From assembly GCF_000739555.1 (NCBI RefSeq), contig NZ_BBJN01000005.1, positions 1 to 64,000 on the forward strand: a DNA stretch of 64,000 nt. Reading direction: 5' to 3'. Below are positions 18,656 to 27,574 of the stretch, piece after piece. Each line of letters begins with the position of its first letter. Position 1 is the first letter of the stretch. The position numbers and the translations under genes are program-made. Source of the DNA: Halolamina rubra. GTDB taxonomy: Archaea; Halobacteriota; Halobacteria; Halobacteriales; Haloferacaceae. Under the pieces are notes generated by a model that did no database searches, was not told the origin of the DNA, and saw only the letters and a program-made list of their open reading frames with translations.

Positions 18656-20326
18656 TTACTGATCCATCCAGACGTTCGAGCCTTCGGTGTCGGCGTTGGT
18701 GTTGTTCCGGTCGCCGTAGAGGTAGGGGTTGTACGTCGAGACGGGGTGGGTTTTCAGCCCCTGGACGTAGTTCTTCACGCCCATCGAGACGGAGGTGTAG
18801 TACAGCGGGAGGTGGACCCGGTCCTCGACGAACAGGTTGATCGCCTCGATGTACATCTCGCGGCGCTGCTCGCGCTCGGGGGTGACCCGGGCCTCGGCCA
18901 GCAGCTCGTTGAACCGGTCGTTGTCGTAGTACTGCCCCTGGAACGCGCCGTCGATGTGGAGCAGTTCGTAGAGGAAGCGGTCGGGCTCGGGGGCGCGCGT
19001 CCAGCCGAGCAGGTAGATGTTCACCTGGCTGGCGTCGCCGGAGTCGAACCGGTCGAGCATCGTCGCGAAGTCGAGGTACTGCACCTGCGCGTCGTAGCCC
19101 GCCTCCTGGATCCCGTTCGCGATGGAGACGGCGACCTGTCGGCGCTTCTCCGTGGAGGAGACGATGATGTTGCACGTCCAGTCGTCGGGCACGCCGGCGC
19201 TCTCGAACAGCTCCTTGGCGCGGTCGATGTCCTTGTCGGCCCAGCTGTTCTCCCACTCGTCGAGCGGCATGTCCCACGCCTCGGCGACGGAGGCGGGGAC
19301 CGGGCTGTAGATCCGGCCGCCGCCGGGCTTGATGTACTGATCGATGGCCTGGTCGAGGTCGACACAGTGGTCGATCGCCAGTCGCACGTCGCGCTTGGCA
19401 CACTCGCCCTCCTTCTGGTTGAACGCGGCGAACTGGTAGCTCAGCGAGGGCCCCTCGATCACGTCGGCGTCCGACATGTTCTGGACGGTGCTCCAGAACT
19501 GCGGCGGGATGCGGTTGATCACGTCCTGCTCGCCGGTCTGGAGCTGGGTCACGCGGTTGGTCGGCTCGTTGATCGGCGTGAACGTCACCTCGTCGAGGTG
19601 GGGGCTGCCGCTGCCCCAGTAGTCGTCCCAGCCGGCCATCGTGACGTGGTCGTTCTCCTCGAACTCCGTCACCTCGAACGGGCCGGAGCCGACGAACGTG
19701 TCGATCCCGAACCCTTCGGGATCCTCCTCGCGGACGCTCTTCGGCGCCACCGGGTGCGCGATCGCGTGGAGGATCGGCACGTACGGTTCGGTCAGCGTGA
19801 AGTGGGCGGTCTGGTCGTCCTCGACTTCGATGCTCTCGACGATGCTGAAGTTGGAGGCGTAGCTGGTCTGCTCCTCGACGGTCGCCTCGAACGTGTACTT
19901 CACGTCCTCCGCGGTGACGGGGTCGCCGTTGTGGAACGTCGCGTCGGCGTCGAGGTTGAGCGTGAACTCGTTCCCCTCGAGGGTGGGGATCTCCTCGGCC
20001 AGGATCGGCACGAGGTTGGTGTTCCGGTCGTAGCCGAGCACCGGGGAGTACACCAGGTTCTTCAGCATGATGGAGTAGTTCCCGCCGTTGTTGTTGACGG
20101 GGTCGAGCTCCACCGGCGAGGAGGTCTGTGCGAAGTTCAGCGAGCCGCCCCGGGTGGGCGTCGACGTCTCGCCGTCGGTGTCGTCGTCCCCGGACGAGCC
20201 GGAGTCCGTGTCGGTCGGGGTCGCCGTGCCGTCGCCGCCGGTACAGCCGGCAAGTCCGATCAGGCCCGCGGACGCGGCGGCCTGGAGGAACTTCCGGCGG
20301 TTGTCTTGCCAATCATTCTCAGGCAT
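18656..20326 (-). CDS. Peptide/oligopeptide ABC transporter binding lipoprotein (normal domain order)
   Basis: A 556-residue family-5 solute-binding protein. NRRKFLQ near residue 10 is a twin-arginine motif, LAGC supplies a lipobox-like Cys, and a Thr/Asp/Gly tether follows. The N-lobe (ELDPVNNNGG, LNLDADATFHNGDPVTAEDVKYTF) comes first and the C-lobe (YDAQVQYLDFATMLDRF, YYDNDRFNELLAEA, VHLPLYY) last, the usual order. I take the ATG at 20326 because a TATA box lies about 25-31 bases upstream and the TTG at 20338 adds only four residues. It defines the substrate of the second transporter; the substrate is unknown beyond peptide or related. Confidence 0.9.
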   Translation of the reverse strand: MPENDWQDNRRKFLQAAASAGLIGLAGCTGGDGTATPTDTDSGSSGDDDTDGETSTPTRGGSLNFAQTSSPVELDPVNNNGGNYSIMLKNLVYSPVLGYDRNTNLVPILAEEIPTLEGNEFTLNLDADATFHNGDPVTAEDVKYTFEATVEEQTSYASNFSIVESIEVEDDQTAHFTLTEPYVPILHAIAHPVAPKSVREEDPEGFGIDTFVGSGPFEVTEFEENDHVTMAGWDDYWGSGSPHLDEVTFTPINEPTNRVTQLQTGEQDVINRIPPQFWSTVQNMSDADVIEGPSLSYQFAAFNQKEGECAKRDVRLAIDHCVDLDQAIDQYIKPGGGRIYSPVPASVAEAWDMPLDEWENSWADKDIDRAKELFESAGVPDDWTCNIIVSSTEKRRQVAVSIANGIQEAGYDAQVQYLDFATMLDRFDSGDASQVNIYLLGWTRAPEPDRFLYELLHIDGAFQGQYYDNDRFNELLAEARVTPEREQRREMYIEAINLFVEDRVHLPLYYTSVSMGVKNYVQGLKTHPVSTYNPYLYGDRNNTNADTEGSNVWMDQ

Positions 20327-20349
20327 AGATGTACCCAACCCCCAATCTC

Positions 20350-20357
20350 TTATAAAT
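20350..20357 (-). promoter_or_regulatory. TATA box of the second peptide ABC transporter operon
   Basis: The minus strand reads ATTTATAAG here, 24-31 bases before the ATG at 20326, in a locally AT-rich 80-base stretch. Confidence 0.65.
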
Positions 20358-20609
20358 GTTTGTCATGCGGCGGCCACTCCTCGAAATATACTTTGTGTCG
20401 GGTGGAATACAACTTAAACCGTACGGCGTCGAATATACAGCCCCCACTCGGAAGGTAGGTGGTTGCTACGGTGACCAGGTCCCGGTAGTCGGCGCCGAGA
20501 GCCACGTCGACGCCCGCTCGACCGCCGCCGTCGCCGGTCTCGCCGCCAGTTCCTCCAGCGCCCTGTCAGGTACGGGAAGCTATTACGGAGGGGGTACCGA
20601 AGGGGCAGT

Positions 20610-22340
20610 ATGAGTCAGCGACTCTACGCGGACGGGAAGCCATCGCTGTCGGGCGTCGACGCCGCCATCGTCGACGCCGTCGGCGCCGACGAGCCCTGGC
20701 GGCTCGTCGAACGGTTCGCCGAGCTCGAGCGCGTCTCGGGCACCGACGACGAGCGCGCGGCGGCCGAGTACCTCACGGAGCGCCTCGATGGGTTCGGCGT
20801 CGACCACGAGCTGTTCGAGCCGGAACTGTTCCTGAGCACGCCCCACGGCGGGAGCGTCGAGGCTGGGGACGGCTGGGGGGCAGCGTCGGCGAAGACCGTC
20901 TCGTTCTCCGCCGACGGCACCGCCGAGGGCGAGCTCGTCTACGTGGAGAACGACGACGAGATGGAGTCGATCGAGGCGATGCTCTCGGTCTCGCTCGCCG
21001 GTCTCCCGGAGGACCTCTCGGGGAAAGTGGTGATGAGCGAGTCGATCATCCCGATCAGCGCGATCGAGGAGCTCGCCGACCGGGGCGCCGAGGCGTTCGT
21101 CGGCATCCACCCCCACGAGCGCGAGCCCCACGAGGGGATCGTCACGCCCGTCTGGGGCGGCGCGCCCCCGTACGACGAGCGGGACCGCATCCCGGAGCTG
21201 CTCGTCGCGAACGTCTCCGCGAGCGACGGCCGCGAACTCCGGGAGCGGGCCGCCGCGGGCGCCGAGGTCACCGTTTCGGCGGAGACGACGACCGAGTGGC
21301 AGACGGCGCCGCTGGTGCTGGCGCGGATCGAGGGGGAGGCCGCCCCCGAGACCGACGAGTTCGTGCTGGCTCACGGCCACCTCGACTCCTGGCACGTCGG
21401 CGTCACCGACAACGCGACCGGCGACGCCGCGCTGCTGGAACTGGCCCGCGTGCTGGACGAGCACAGCGACGAGCTCCGGCGGGACGTGTGGGTCGCCTGG
21501 TGGCCGGGGCACTCGACGGGGCGCTACGCCGGCTCGACGTGGTTCACCGACGAGTTCGCGACCGAACTCGCCGAGCGCTGCGTGGCGCACGTGAACGTCG
21601 ACTCGCCGGGCGTCGCCGACGCGACGGCGTACGACGAGCGCGTGAAGTGGATGGCCGCGGTCGAGGGCGTCGCCGCCGGCACCATCGCGGACGTGACCGG
21701 CAAGGAGACCGAAACGTTCCGGCCGGCGCGTGCGGGCGACTACTCCTTCAACAACCTCGGGATCCCGGGGATGTCGCTGCAGTCGAGCATCCCCGCGTCC
21801 GTCCGCGAGGAGCGCGGCTACCACCCCGTCGGCGGCTCCGGCGGCCACGCCGACGCGTGGCACCTCACGACCGACACGATCGAGAAGGCCGATCCCGACG
21901 TGCTGGAACGCGACACCGAGGTGTACACGCTCGCGACGGCCCGGCTGAGTCGGGCCGACCGCCCGGCCGACCCGGTTCGGGCGATCGACCGGCTCGCGTC
22001 GGCGGCCGCCGAGTACGACGAAGCTAGCGCGTTCGACCTCGGGCCGGTGCGCGACGAGCTCGACGCGCTGCGGGAGGCGACGACGGCGTTGCTCGACGAC
22101 GCCGACGGCTACCCCGCGGCGGCCGACAGGCTCGTCAAGGCGCTCACGCGGCTGCAGTTCGTCACCGAGGGGCAGTTCGAGCAGGACCCCGCCGAGAGCC
22201 GGGCGCCGTTCCCGCGGCTCGCCCCCGTCGAGCGACTCCCCGACCTGGACGGCGACGACGCGCGCTTCCTCGAACTCCAACTGCAGCGTGAACGCAACGG
22301 TGTCGTGGCGGAACTCCGAGAACTCCGCCGGTCGCTCTAG
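20610..22340 (+). CDS. M28-like metallopeptidase with PA domain (paralog 3)
   Basis: A 576-residue relative of the genes at 8, 3003 and 27574. It keeps LAHGHLDSWHVG, DNATGDAALLELARVL, WWPGHSTGRYAGSTWF, VNVDSPG, RAGDYSFNNLG and WHLTTDTIEKA. The Glu-Glu pair is absent, as in the others. The insert with DDEMESIEAMLSVSLAGLPEDL differs from paralogs 1 and 2, so it is not a recent copy. An AGCTATTAC box lies about 25-30 bases before the ATG. It is divergent from the second transporter operon and may share regulation with it. Confidence 0.9.
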   Translation: MSQRLYADGKPSLSGVDAAIVDAVGADEPWRLVERFAELERVSGTDDERAAAEYLTERLDGFGVDHELFEPELFLSTPHGGSVEAGDGWGAASAKTVSFSADGTAEGELVYVENDDEMESIEAMLSVSLAGLPEDLSGKVVMSESIIPISAIEELADRGAEAFVGIHPHEREPHEGIVTPVWGGAPPYDERDRIPELLVANVSASDGRELRERAAAGAEVTVSAETTTEWQTAPLVLARIEGEAAPETDEFVLAHGHLDSWHVGVTDNATGDAALLELARVLDEHSDELRRDVWVAWWPGHSTGRYAGSTWFTDEFATELAERCVAHVNVDSPGVADATAYDERVKWMAAVEGVAAGTIADVTGKETETFRPARAGDYSFNNLGIPGMSLQSSIPASVREERGYHPVGGSGGHADAWHLTTDTIEKADPDVLERDTEVYTLATARLSRADRPADPVRAIDRLASAAAEYDEASAFDLGPVRDELDALREATTALLDDADGYPAAADRLVKALTRLQFVTEGQFEQDPAESRAPFPRLAPVERLPDLDGDDARFLELQLQRERNGVVAELRELRRSL

Positions 22341-22397
22341 GACTGCGCACTCGCTGCGGGGATAGCTCTTTACCCGTGGTCGAGGATGATTGAGGTG

Positions 22398-23357
22398 ATG
22401 CGGTTCGCAGCCAACATCCCGACTGCCGCCGGCGCCTCGGAGTACTCCACGCTGGCGTTCTGTGACTCGATCTCCTGGGAGAAACAGCGCGCCTACGCCG
22501 AAACCGTCGAAGCCGCGGGGTTCGACGGGCTCGGCGTCCCCGACCACCTGCTCGCGGGCGACGACGCGACCACGGAGTGTTTCACGACGCTGACCGGGCT
22601 CGCTGTCGCGACCGACGAGGTGACGCTGTTCCCCAAAACCGTCAACAACGAGCTCCGCCACGGCCCCCTGCTGGCGAAGATGGCCGCCGACCTCGACAAC
22701 GTCAGCGACGGCCGGCTGAAGCTCGGGATGGGCGCGGGCTGGAAGGCCGACGAGGCGCTCGCGTACGGCTACGACTGGCCGGACGCGCCCGAGCGACTGC
22801 GCGCGATGGAGGAGACGATCGAGCTCACGAAGCGCCTCTGGACCGAGGACGACGTCGACTACGACGGCGACTACTACCAGCTCGACGGTGCGACCTGCCG
22901 CCCGCGACCGCGGCAGGACCCGCGGCCGCCGATCATGGTCGGCGGGGGCGGCGAGGAGTTCACGCTCCGCATCGCCGCCAAGCACGCCGACGAGTGGAAC
23001 TACTGGGGGCCGACCGAGGTGATGGAGCACAAGCTCGACGTGCTGCGATCCCACTGCGAGACGTACGACACCGCGTTCGACGAGATCGACGTGTCGTGGT
23101 TCGCGCGGTGTATCGTCCGGGAGACCGAGGCCGAAGTCGAGGCGATCCTCGACGAGGTGCCGCGCTTCCGCGATCCGGACCCCGACGACCCGATGGCGTC
23201 GTACAACAACCTGATCGGCACGCCCGACCAGCTGATCGCCGAGCTCGAGCCCTACGCCGACCTCGGCGTCGACGAGGTCGTGCTGGAGTTCGTCGACTTC
23301 CCCGAGGCGACCGGTGTGGAGCTGTTCGCCGAGGAGGTCGTCCCGGCGTTCCGCTGA
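22398..23357 (+). CDS. LLM-class flavin / F420-dependent oxidoreductase
   Basis: A 319-residue TIM-barrel protein of the luciferase-like monooxygenase class. Recognisable features are FDGLGVPDHLL near the N-terminus, LGMGAGWKADEALAYGYDWPDAPERLRAMEE in the middle, and PPIMVGGGGEEF. Haloarchaea commonly use coenzyme F420 with such enzymes, but FMN is also possible. The ATG at 22398 fits a CTCTTTA box 24-31 bases upstream; an in-frame ATG at 22386 would add four residues. It follows the peptidase by 57 bases and may have its own promoter. Substrate unknown. Confidence 0.85.
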   Translation: MRFAANIPTAAGASEYSTLAFCDSISWEKQRAYAETVEAAGFDGLGVPDHLLAGDDATTECFTTLTGLAVATDEVTLFPKTVNNELRHGPLLAKMAADLDNVSDGRLKLGMGAGWKADEALAYGYDWPDAPERLRAMEETIELTKRLWTEDDVDYDGDYYQLDGATCRPRPRQDPRPPIMVGGGGEEFTLRIAAKHADEWNYWGPTEVMEHKLDVLRSHCETYDTAFDEIDVSWFARCIVRETEAEVEAILDEVPRFRDPDPDDPMASYNNLIGTPDQLIAELEPYADLGVDEVVLEFVDFPEATGVELFAEEVVPAFR

Positions 23358-23381
23358 GCACCCCGATCGACGGCCTGCGGT

Positions 23382-25121
23382 TCAGGCCCGCCGGTCGAGG
23401 AACGCCTCGACGGTATCGGCCGCCTCCTCGACGTTGTGCGCGAGCTTCGAGACGCCGCGGACGGCTTTCGTCCGGGCGAAGCCGGCTCGGGGGCCAGTTT
23501 TGTCCGGGAGCGTCTCGGCGACCCGGAGGTACGGGAGCAGTTCGTGGGGCAGCGCCGGGTCGTGCTCGTGCGCCGGCGACTCCATGTACAGCGCCGGGAT
23601 GAGCAGGTTGCCGAGCCGGACCTGTACGTCCTCGACGCCCGTCGCGACGCCGTCGTCGTCGACGCCCTCGGCCACTGCGGCGAACGAGTCCAGCGCGGCG
23701 TCGAGGCGGTCGAGCCGGTCGTACACCGGCGAGAAGTCGACCTCGCCCGCGGCCGCGTCGTCGATCTGCTCGACGAGCGCGCGGATCTCCGCGGCCGTCT
23801 CCCGGTAGTCGTGGGGGAGCACCGGCGAGTTCGAGAGCCGCGAGACGATGGCCGTGTACAGCCGGGCCTCCTCGGCCATCAGGTCGAAGTCGATCTTGTC
23901 CCGGGTGTCCTCGGGGGTGTGCCACCACCAGCCGCCGCCGACGGGGCCGGCGTCCTCGTGGTCGGCGCTGAACCGCGCGCCCGAGAGCAGCGAGGAGAGC
24001 CCGGCACCCCAGAACGACTGGTCGGAGTTCCGGCCCGGCCGGCTGCCGCCGCCGAGCAGGCCGCCCTCGTCCCGCGCCGTCTCCATCGGGAGCGGGCCGT
24101 CCGCGAGCACGTCGAGATGTTCGTCGCCGACCTCGGCCATGTGCTGGGCCCAGAGGTGGTCGGCGCCGTCGAGGCCGTTCAGGTCGATGTGGATGTAGGC
24201 GACGCCGTTCTCGCGGAGGTCGAGCCAGTTCCGGTCGGCGTAGCGCGCGCTCCCGGCGTAGCGACCCATCGAGTGGCCGGGCCAGAACCCGACGACGATC
24301 CCGCGTTTCGGCGGGTGCTCGGCGAACACGCGGGCCAGCTCCATCGACGTGGCGACGGCCGAGGCGTTGTCGGTGACGCCCTCGTGCCAGGAGTCGATGT
24401 GGTTGCCGACGACGGTGTAGCGGTCGCTCTCGGTGCCCTCGATCCGCGCGACGGGACACGGCAGTTCCCGCTGCTCGGTCCGGGCCTGCGTCTCGACGGT
24501 CACCGCCACGTCGTCGCCCGCGAGTCGCTCCGCCAGCCACGCGCCGTCGCGCTGGTGGATCTCCGCGACTGGGAGGTCCGGGAGCTCGTCCACGTCGTCC
24601 ACCGACGGCGAGCCCCAGATGGGGGAGGCGATCATCTCGTGCAGTTGGCCCTCGGTCGGCGACTGGAACACCGCGGCCTGCGCGCCGGCCTCGTCGATGG
24701 CCCGCACGGCGCCGGGGGTCGGGAGCCCCTCCGTGAACACGATCTTCCCGGAGAGGTCGGGCAGGTCGGTCGCGCTGTGCCCGACCGCGTCGACGGCGAC
24801 GAGCTCGCCGCTGACGCCGCCGGGGGGCGTGCTCGCGCTGAACGCGGTGGTGATCGCGTCCTCGAACACCTCCCGGACAGGGCTCGTGACCGTCACCGTC
24901 GCGGACACCGGGACGCTCGTGTACGCCTCGACCGTCTGTAGTTCTACGTCGACGCCGTCGGCGCCGAGTTCGTCGACGATGTACTCCGCCGCCTCCCACT
25001 GGTCGTCCGTCCCGGGATACCGCCGCAGGTCGGCCAGCGCGTCGATGTGGGCCTCCAGCGCGCTCCGGTCGATCTCGCCGACGAGTCCGTCTTCCGTCGT
25101 TCTGTCGACTGTGTCAATCAC
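23382..25121 (-). CDS. M28-like metallopeptidase with PA domain (divergent paralog 4)
   Basis: About 579 residues. It is the most divergent of the five paralogs, but keeps the order: PA-like region, NHIDSWHEGVTDNAS, FWPGHSMGRYAGSARY, IHIDLNGLDG and a terminal WWWHTPEDTRDK. The metal-binding His/Asp positions are retained, and Glu-Glu is again replaced by His-Ser. The GTG at 25121 is preferred over the GTG at 25127 because the TATA-like TTATTG on the minus strand is then about 25 bases away. Its C-terminal half differs from the others (about 130 residues with GVEDVQVRLGNLL), which may mean a different substrate. Confidence 0.87.
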   Translation of the reverse strand: MIDTVDRTTEDGLVGEIDRSALEAHIDALADLRRYPGTDDQWEAAEYIVDELGADGVDVELQTVEAYTSVPVSATVTVTSPVREVFEDAITTAFSASTPPGGVSGELVAVDAVGHSATDLPDLSGKIVFTEGLPTPGAVRAIDEAGAQAAVFQSPTEGQLHEMIASPIWGSPSVDDVDELPDLPVAEIHQRDGAWLAERLAGDDVAVTVETQARTEQRELPCPVARIEGTESDRYTVVGNHIDSWHEGVTDNASAVATSMELARVFAEHPPKRGIVVGFWPGHSMGRYAGSARYADRNWLDLRENGVAYIHIDLNGLDGADHLWAQHMAEVGDEHLDVLADGPLPMETARDEGGLLGGGSRPGRNSDQSFWGAGLSSLLSGARFSADHEDAGPVGGGWWWHTPEDTRDKIDFDLMAEEARLYTAIVSRLSNSPVLPHDYRETAAEIRALVEQIDDAAAGEVDFSPVYDRLDRLDAALDSFAAVAEGVDDDGVATGVEDVQVRLGNLLIPALYMESPAHEHDPALPHELLPYLRVAETLPDKTGPRAGFARTKAVRGVSKLAHNVEEAADTVEAFLDRRA

Positions 25122-25211
25122 ACCCACAACGAGGGAACTATCGCAATAAGCGTGACGGGGGTGGCGGTCGTGAACCGGGAGAAAACGCGCCGTGAACGTC
25201 GATCGCGCCGC

Positions 25212-26699
25212 CTACCGATCGACCGCCTCCCAGATCGCCGCCGCCCGGAGCGCGGTCGCGTCGGCGCCACGCGGCGCGACGAACTGGAGGCCGACCGGCA
25301 GGCCGTCGTTCGTTCCACAGGGCACCGAGACGGCGGGGTTGCCGGTGAGGTTGAACGGGCCCGTCGTCCGGACCGCCTCGTCGAGCGTGCTGTCCTCGAG
25401 GTAGCTCTCGCCCTCCCAGGTGGGCGCGACCATCGGCGTCGTCGGCCCGGCGAGCACGTCGACGCCGTCGAGCGCCTCGGCGACGCCGGCGGTTACCAGC
25501 TCCCGGGCGCGCTGGGCTCTCGCGTAGTACTCGGGGCCGTCGCCCGCGAGCAGGTGCTGGCCGTAGAGGAACGCGTCCGCGGGGTAGTCGCCGAGCTCGT
25601 CGGACCGCTCCGCGAGCGCCTCGTCGACCGCCGCCGCGAACGCCGGGTCGGTGACCGAGCGCTGCCAGAAGTTGGTCCCGTTCCGCTCGACGTAGGCGGC
25701 GACCTCCGTCATCGCGATCGCCCACCACGCCGGGATGGCGTACTCGAAGTTGGGGATCGACAGCTCGCGCACGGTCGCGCCGGCGGCCGCGAGGTCGTCG
25801 ACGGCCGCCCGAACCGTCTCGTCGACGGCGGTGTCACCGCCGAACAGCTCCTCGGCCACGCCGACAGTGAGCGTCTCGGCCGCGTCGGCGTCGACGCCCG
25901 CGACCGCGTCGGTGTAGCGCTCCGGGCTCGCCCCCGCGGTGGCGGCGTCCCGTGGGTCCGGCCCGGCGATCGCCTCGAGCGTCCGGGCGGCCTCCCCGAC
26001 CGTACCCGCGAGCACGCCGATCTCGTCGTTGAGCTTCGAGAACTGGACGAACCCCGTCAGCGGGACGAGCCCCCGGCTGGGTTTCAGGCCGACGACGCCG
26101 CAGAACGAGGCGGGGAACCGGACGGAGCCGCCGGTGTCGCTCCCCAGCGCCACGTCCGCGAGCCCGTCCGCGACGGCGACGCCGCTGCCGGCGGAGGAGC
26201 CGCCGGGCTGGTGGTCGGCGTCGTGGGGGTTGCGCGCCAGCCGGAACCGCATCGTCGCGGCGTCGCCGCCGAGCGCGAACTCGTCCATGTTCGCCTTGCC
26301 GACGATCCGCCCGCCGGCGTCGAGGATCCGGTCGACGACCGTCGCGTCCTCGGCAGGCACGTGCGCCTCGAACAGCGGCGACCCGCAGGTCATCGGCAGC
26401 CCCGCGACCGCGATGTTGTCCTTGACGGCGACGGTCAGCCCCGCCAGCGGGCCGTCGTCGGTTCGCTGCAGGTCACACCGGGCGAGAAACGCCGCGTTCG
26501 GGTCGTCGCCCTCCTCCGGCTCCCAGTGCTCCCGGTCGGGCGCCGTCGGCGCCTCGAGGTCGTCGAGCTCGGCGATCAGGTCGTCCTGTGCCGCCATCGC
26601 GGCCGCCTGTTCCGCCGGGTCGAACCGGTCCGGATCGAGCCGTGCTCGTCGGGCGTAGTCGCCGATCTCGTCGGCCGTCACGCTCGGGTCGTCGTCCAT
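25212..26699 (-). CDS. Amidase-signature family hydrolase
   Basis: A 495-residue cytoplasmic amidase. The Ser-cisSer-Lys triad is visible: Lys93 in VAVKDNIAV, Ser168 in GGSSAGSG and nucleophile Ser192 in GSDTGGSVRFPAS. The start at 26699 (MDDDPSVTADEI) is preferred over 26726 because a TATTTG box lies about 25-30 bases upstream of it. Members hydrolyse amides, including peptide amides and carbamoyl compounds. GatA is an unlikely identity because no gatB or gatC lies nearby. Its place in the cluster suggests use of amide-bonded nitrogen compounds. Confidence 0.9.
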   Translation of the reverse strand: MDDDPSVTADEIGDYARRARLDPDRFDPAEQAAAMAAQDDLIAELDDLEAPTAPDREHWEPEEGDDPNAAFLARCDLQRTDDGPLAGLTVAVKDNIAVAGLPMTCGSPLFEAHVPAEDATVVDRILDAGGRIVGKANMDEFALGGDAATMRFRLARNPHDADHQPGGSSAGSGVAVADGLADVALGSDTGGSVRFPASFCGVVGLKPSRGLVPLTGFVQFSKLNDEIGVLAGTVGEAARTLEAIAGPDPRDAATAGASPERYTDAVAGVDADAAETLTVGVAEELFGGDTAVDETVRAAVDDLAAAGATVRELSIPNFEYAIPAWWAIAMTEVAAYVERNGTNFWQRSVTDPAFAAAVDEALAERSDELGDYPADAFLYGQHLLAGDGPEYYARAQRARELVTAGVAEALDGVDVLAGPTTPMVAPTWEGESYLEDSTLDEAVRTTGPFNLTGNPAVSVPCGTNDGLPVGLQFVAPRGADATALRAAAIWEAVDR

Positions 26700-26815
26700 G
26701 CGGGAACCACGCGACCGACCCGACAAATAGCTTCGCCGGGGGTGGCGGCGATGGTGCGGGACCGTGGCAGCCGCGAGTCAGTTCTCAGAGCGGCACGGCT
26801 GACCGTCGCCGTGCC

Positions 26816-27574
26816 TCAGTCGTCGTCGCTCGCGGCGACGCCCTCCCCCAACAGGTCGCCGAGCTTCTCGAACTTCGGCTCGGGGTACGTTTCGGGGCTC
26901 TGGGCGACGCCGTGGCGGGCCCAGGTAGCCGCCGTCTCCAGCGCGAGGCTCGCCGGGTCGAGGAACGGCACGCCGACGCGCTCCTCGATCTCGTCGTGGC
27001 GCTGGGCGAAGGAGAGGCTCATACAGCCCGGGAACAGCGCCTCGGCGCCGTCCTCCTCGACCGCGGCTTTCCCCTCCCGGACCATGCGCTCGACGAGGTC
27101 GTCGTCGCCGTGGTCGATCGACTCGACGGGGGCGTCGACGGACCGGACGCTCACGCAGCGCTCCGAGAGGTGGTGCTCGTGGGCCTGCTCGTGGCTCATC
27201 GGGATCGTCTCGTCGAGGATGGTGAGCCAGGTGAACCGGTCGGCGACCATCGCGGCCGTGTGGATCGTCGTCTCCGCGGGGCCGACGACGGGGATGTCGA
27301 GCAGTTCACGCAGCCCCCGGATCCCGGGGTCGCCGAAGCAGCCGATGACGAGCGCGTCGTACTCCGACTGGATCCGGTGGGCGGTCTTCATCGAGCCGAC
27401 GGTGCACCAGAGCTCCTCGACGGCGCTCTCGATGCTCGTGGGGCCCGGGCCCTCGGCCTCGACGACAGTCACCTCGACGTGGTCGGGCGTGAGCTCGTTC
27501 GCCACGCGCTCGCGGCGCTCCTTCTCGTCGCTCGGGAGGCCGACGCCGGGGACGAGGTAGCAGACGGCGACCAT
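26816..27574 (-). CDS. Asp/Glu/hydantoin racemase-family protein (2)
   Basis: A 252-residue paralog of the gene at 13537-14256. The paired cysteines are Cys79 in IGCFGDPG and Cys184 in PGCMSLSF, so both acid-base residues of the superfamily are kept. Its start overlaps the stop of the M28-like gene upstream by one base (TGATG), a strong sign that racemase and peptidase are made together. A shared substrate route, peptide hydrolysis followed by racemisation of the freed residue, is inference. Confidence 0.87.
   Translation of the reverse strand: MVAVCYLVPGVGLPSDEKERRERVANELTPDHVEVTVVEAEGPGPTSIESAVEELWCTVGSMKTAHRIQSEYDALVIGCFGDPGIRGLRELLDIPVVGPAETTIHTAAMVADRFTWLTILDETIPMSHEQAHEHHLSERCVSVRSVDAPVESIDHGDDDLVERMVREGKAAVEEDGAEALFPGCMSLSFAQRHDEIEERVGVPFLDPASLALETAATWARHGVAQSPETYPEPKFEKLGDLLGEGVAASDDD

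Noticed and set aside
20583-23054. An 823-codon minus-strand open frame
   Set aside because: Antisense to the M28-like and LLM genes, low-complexity translation typical of high-GC DNA.
25212-26699. GatA subunit of tRNA amidotransferase
   Set aside because: No gatB/gatC neighbours; it lies in a catabolic cluster.
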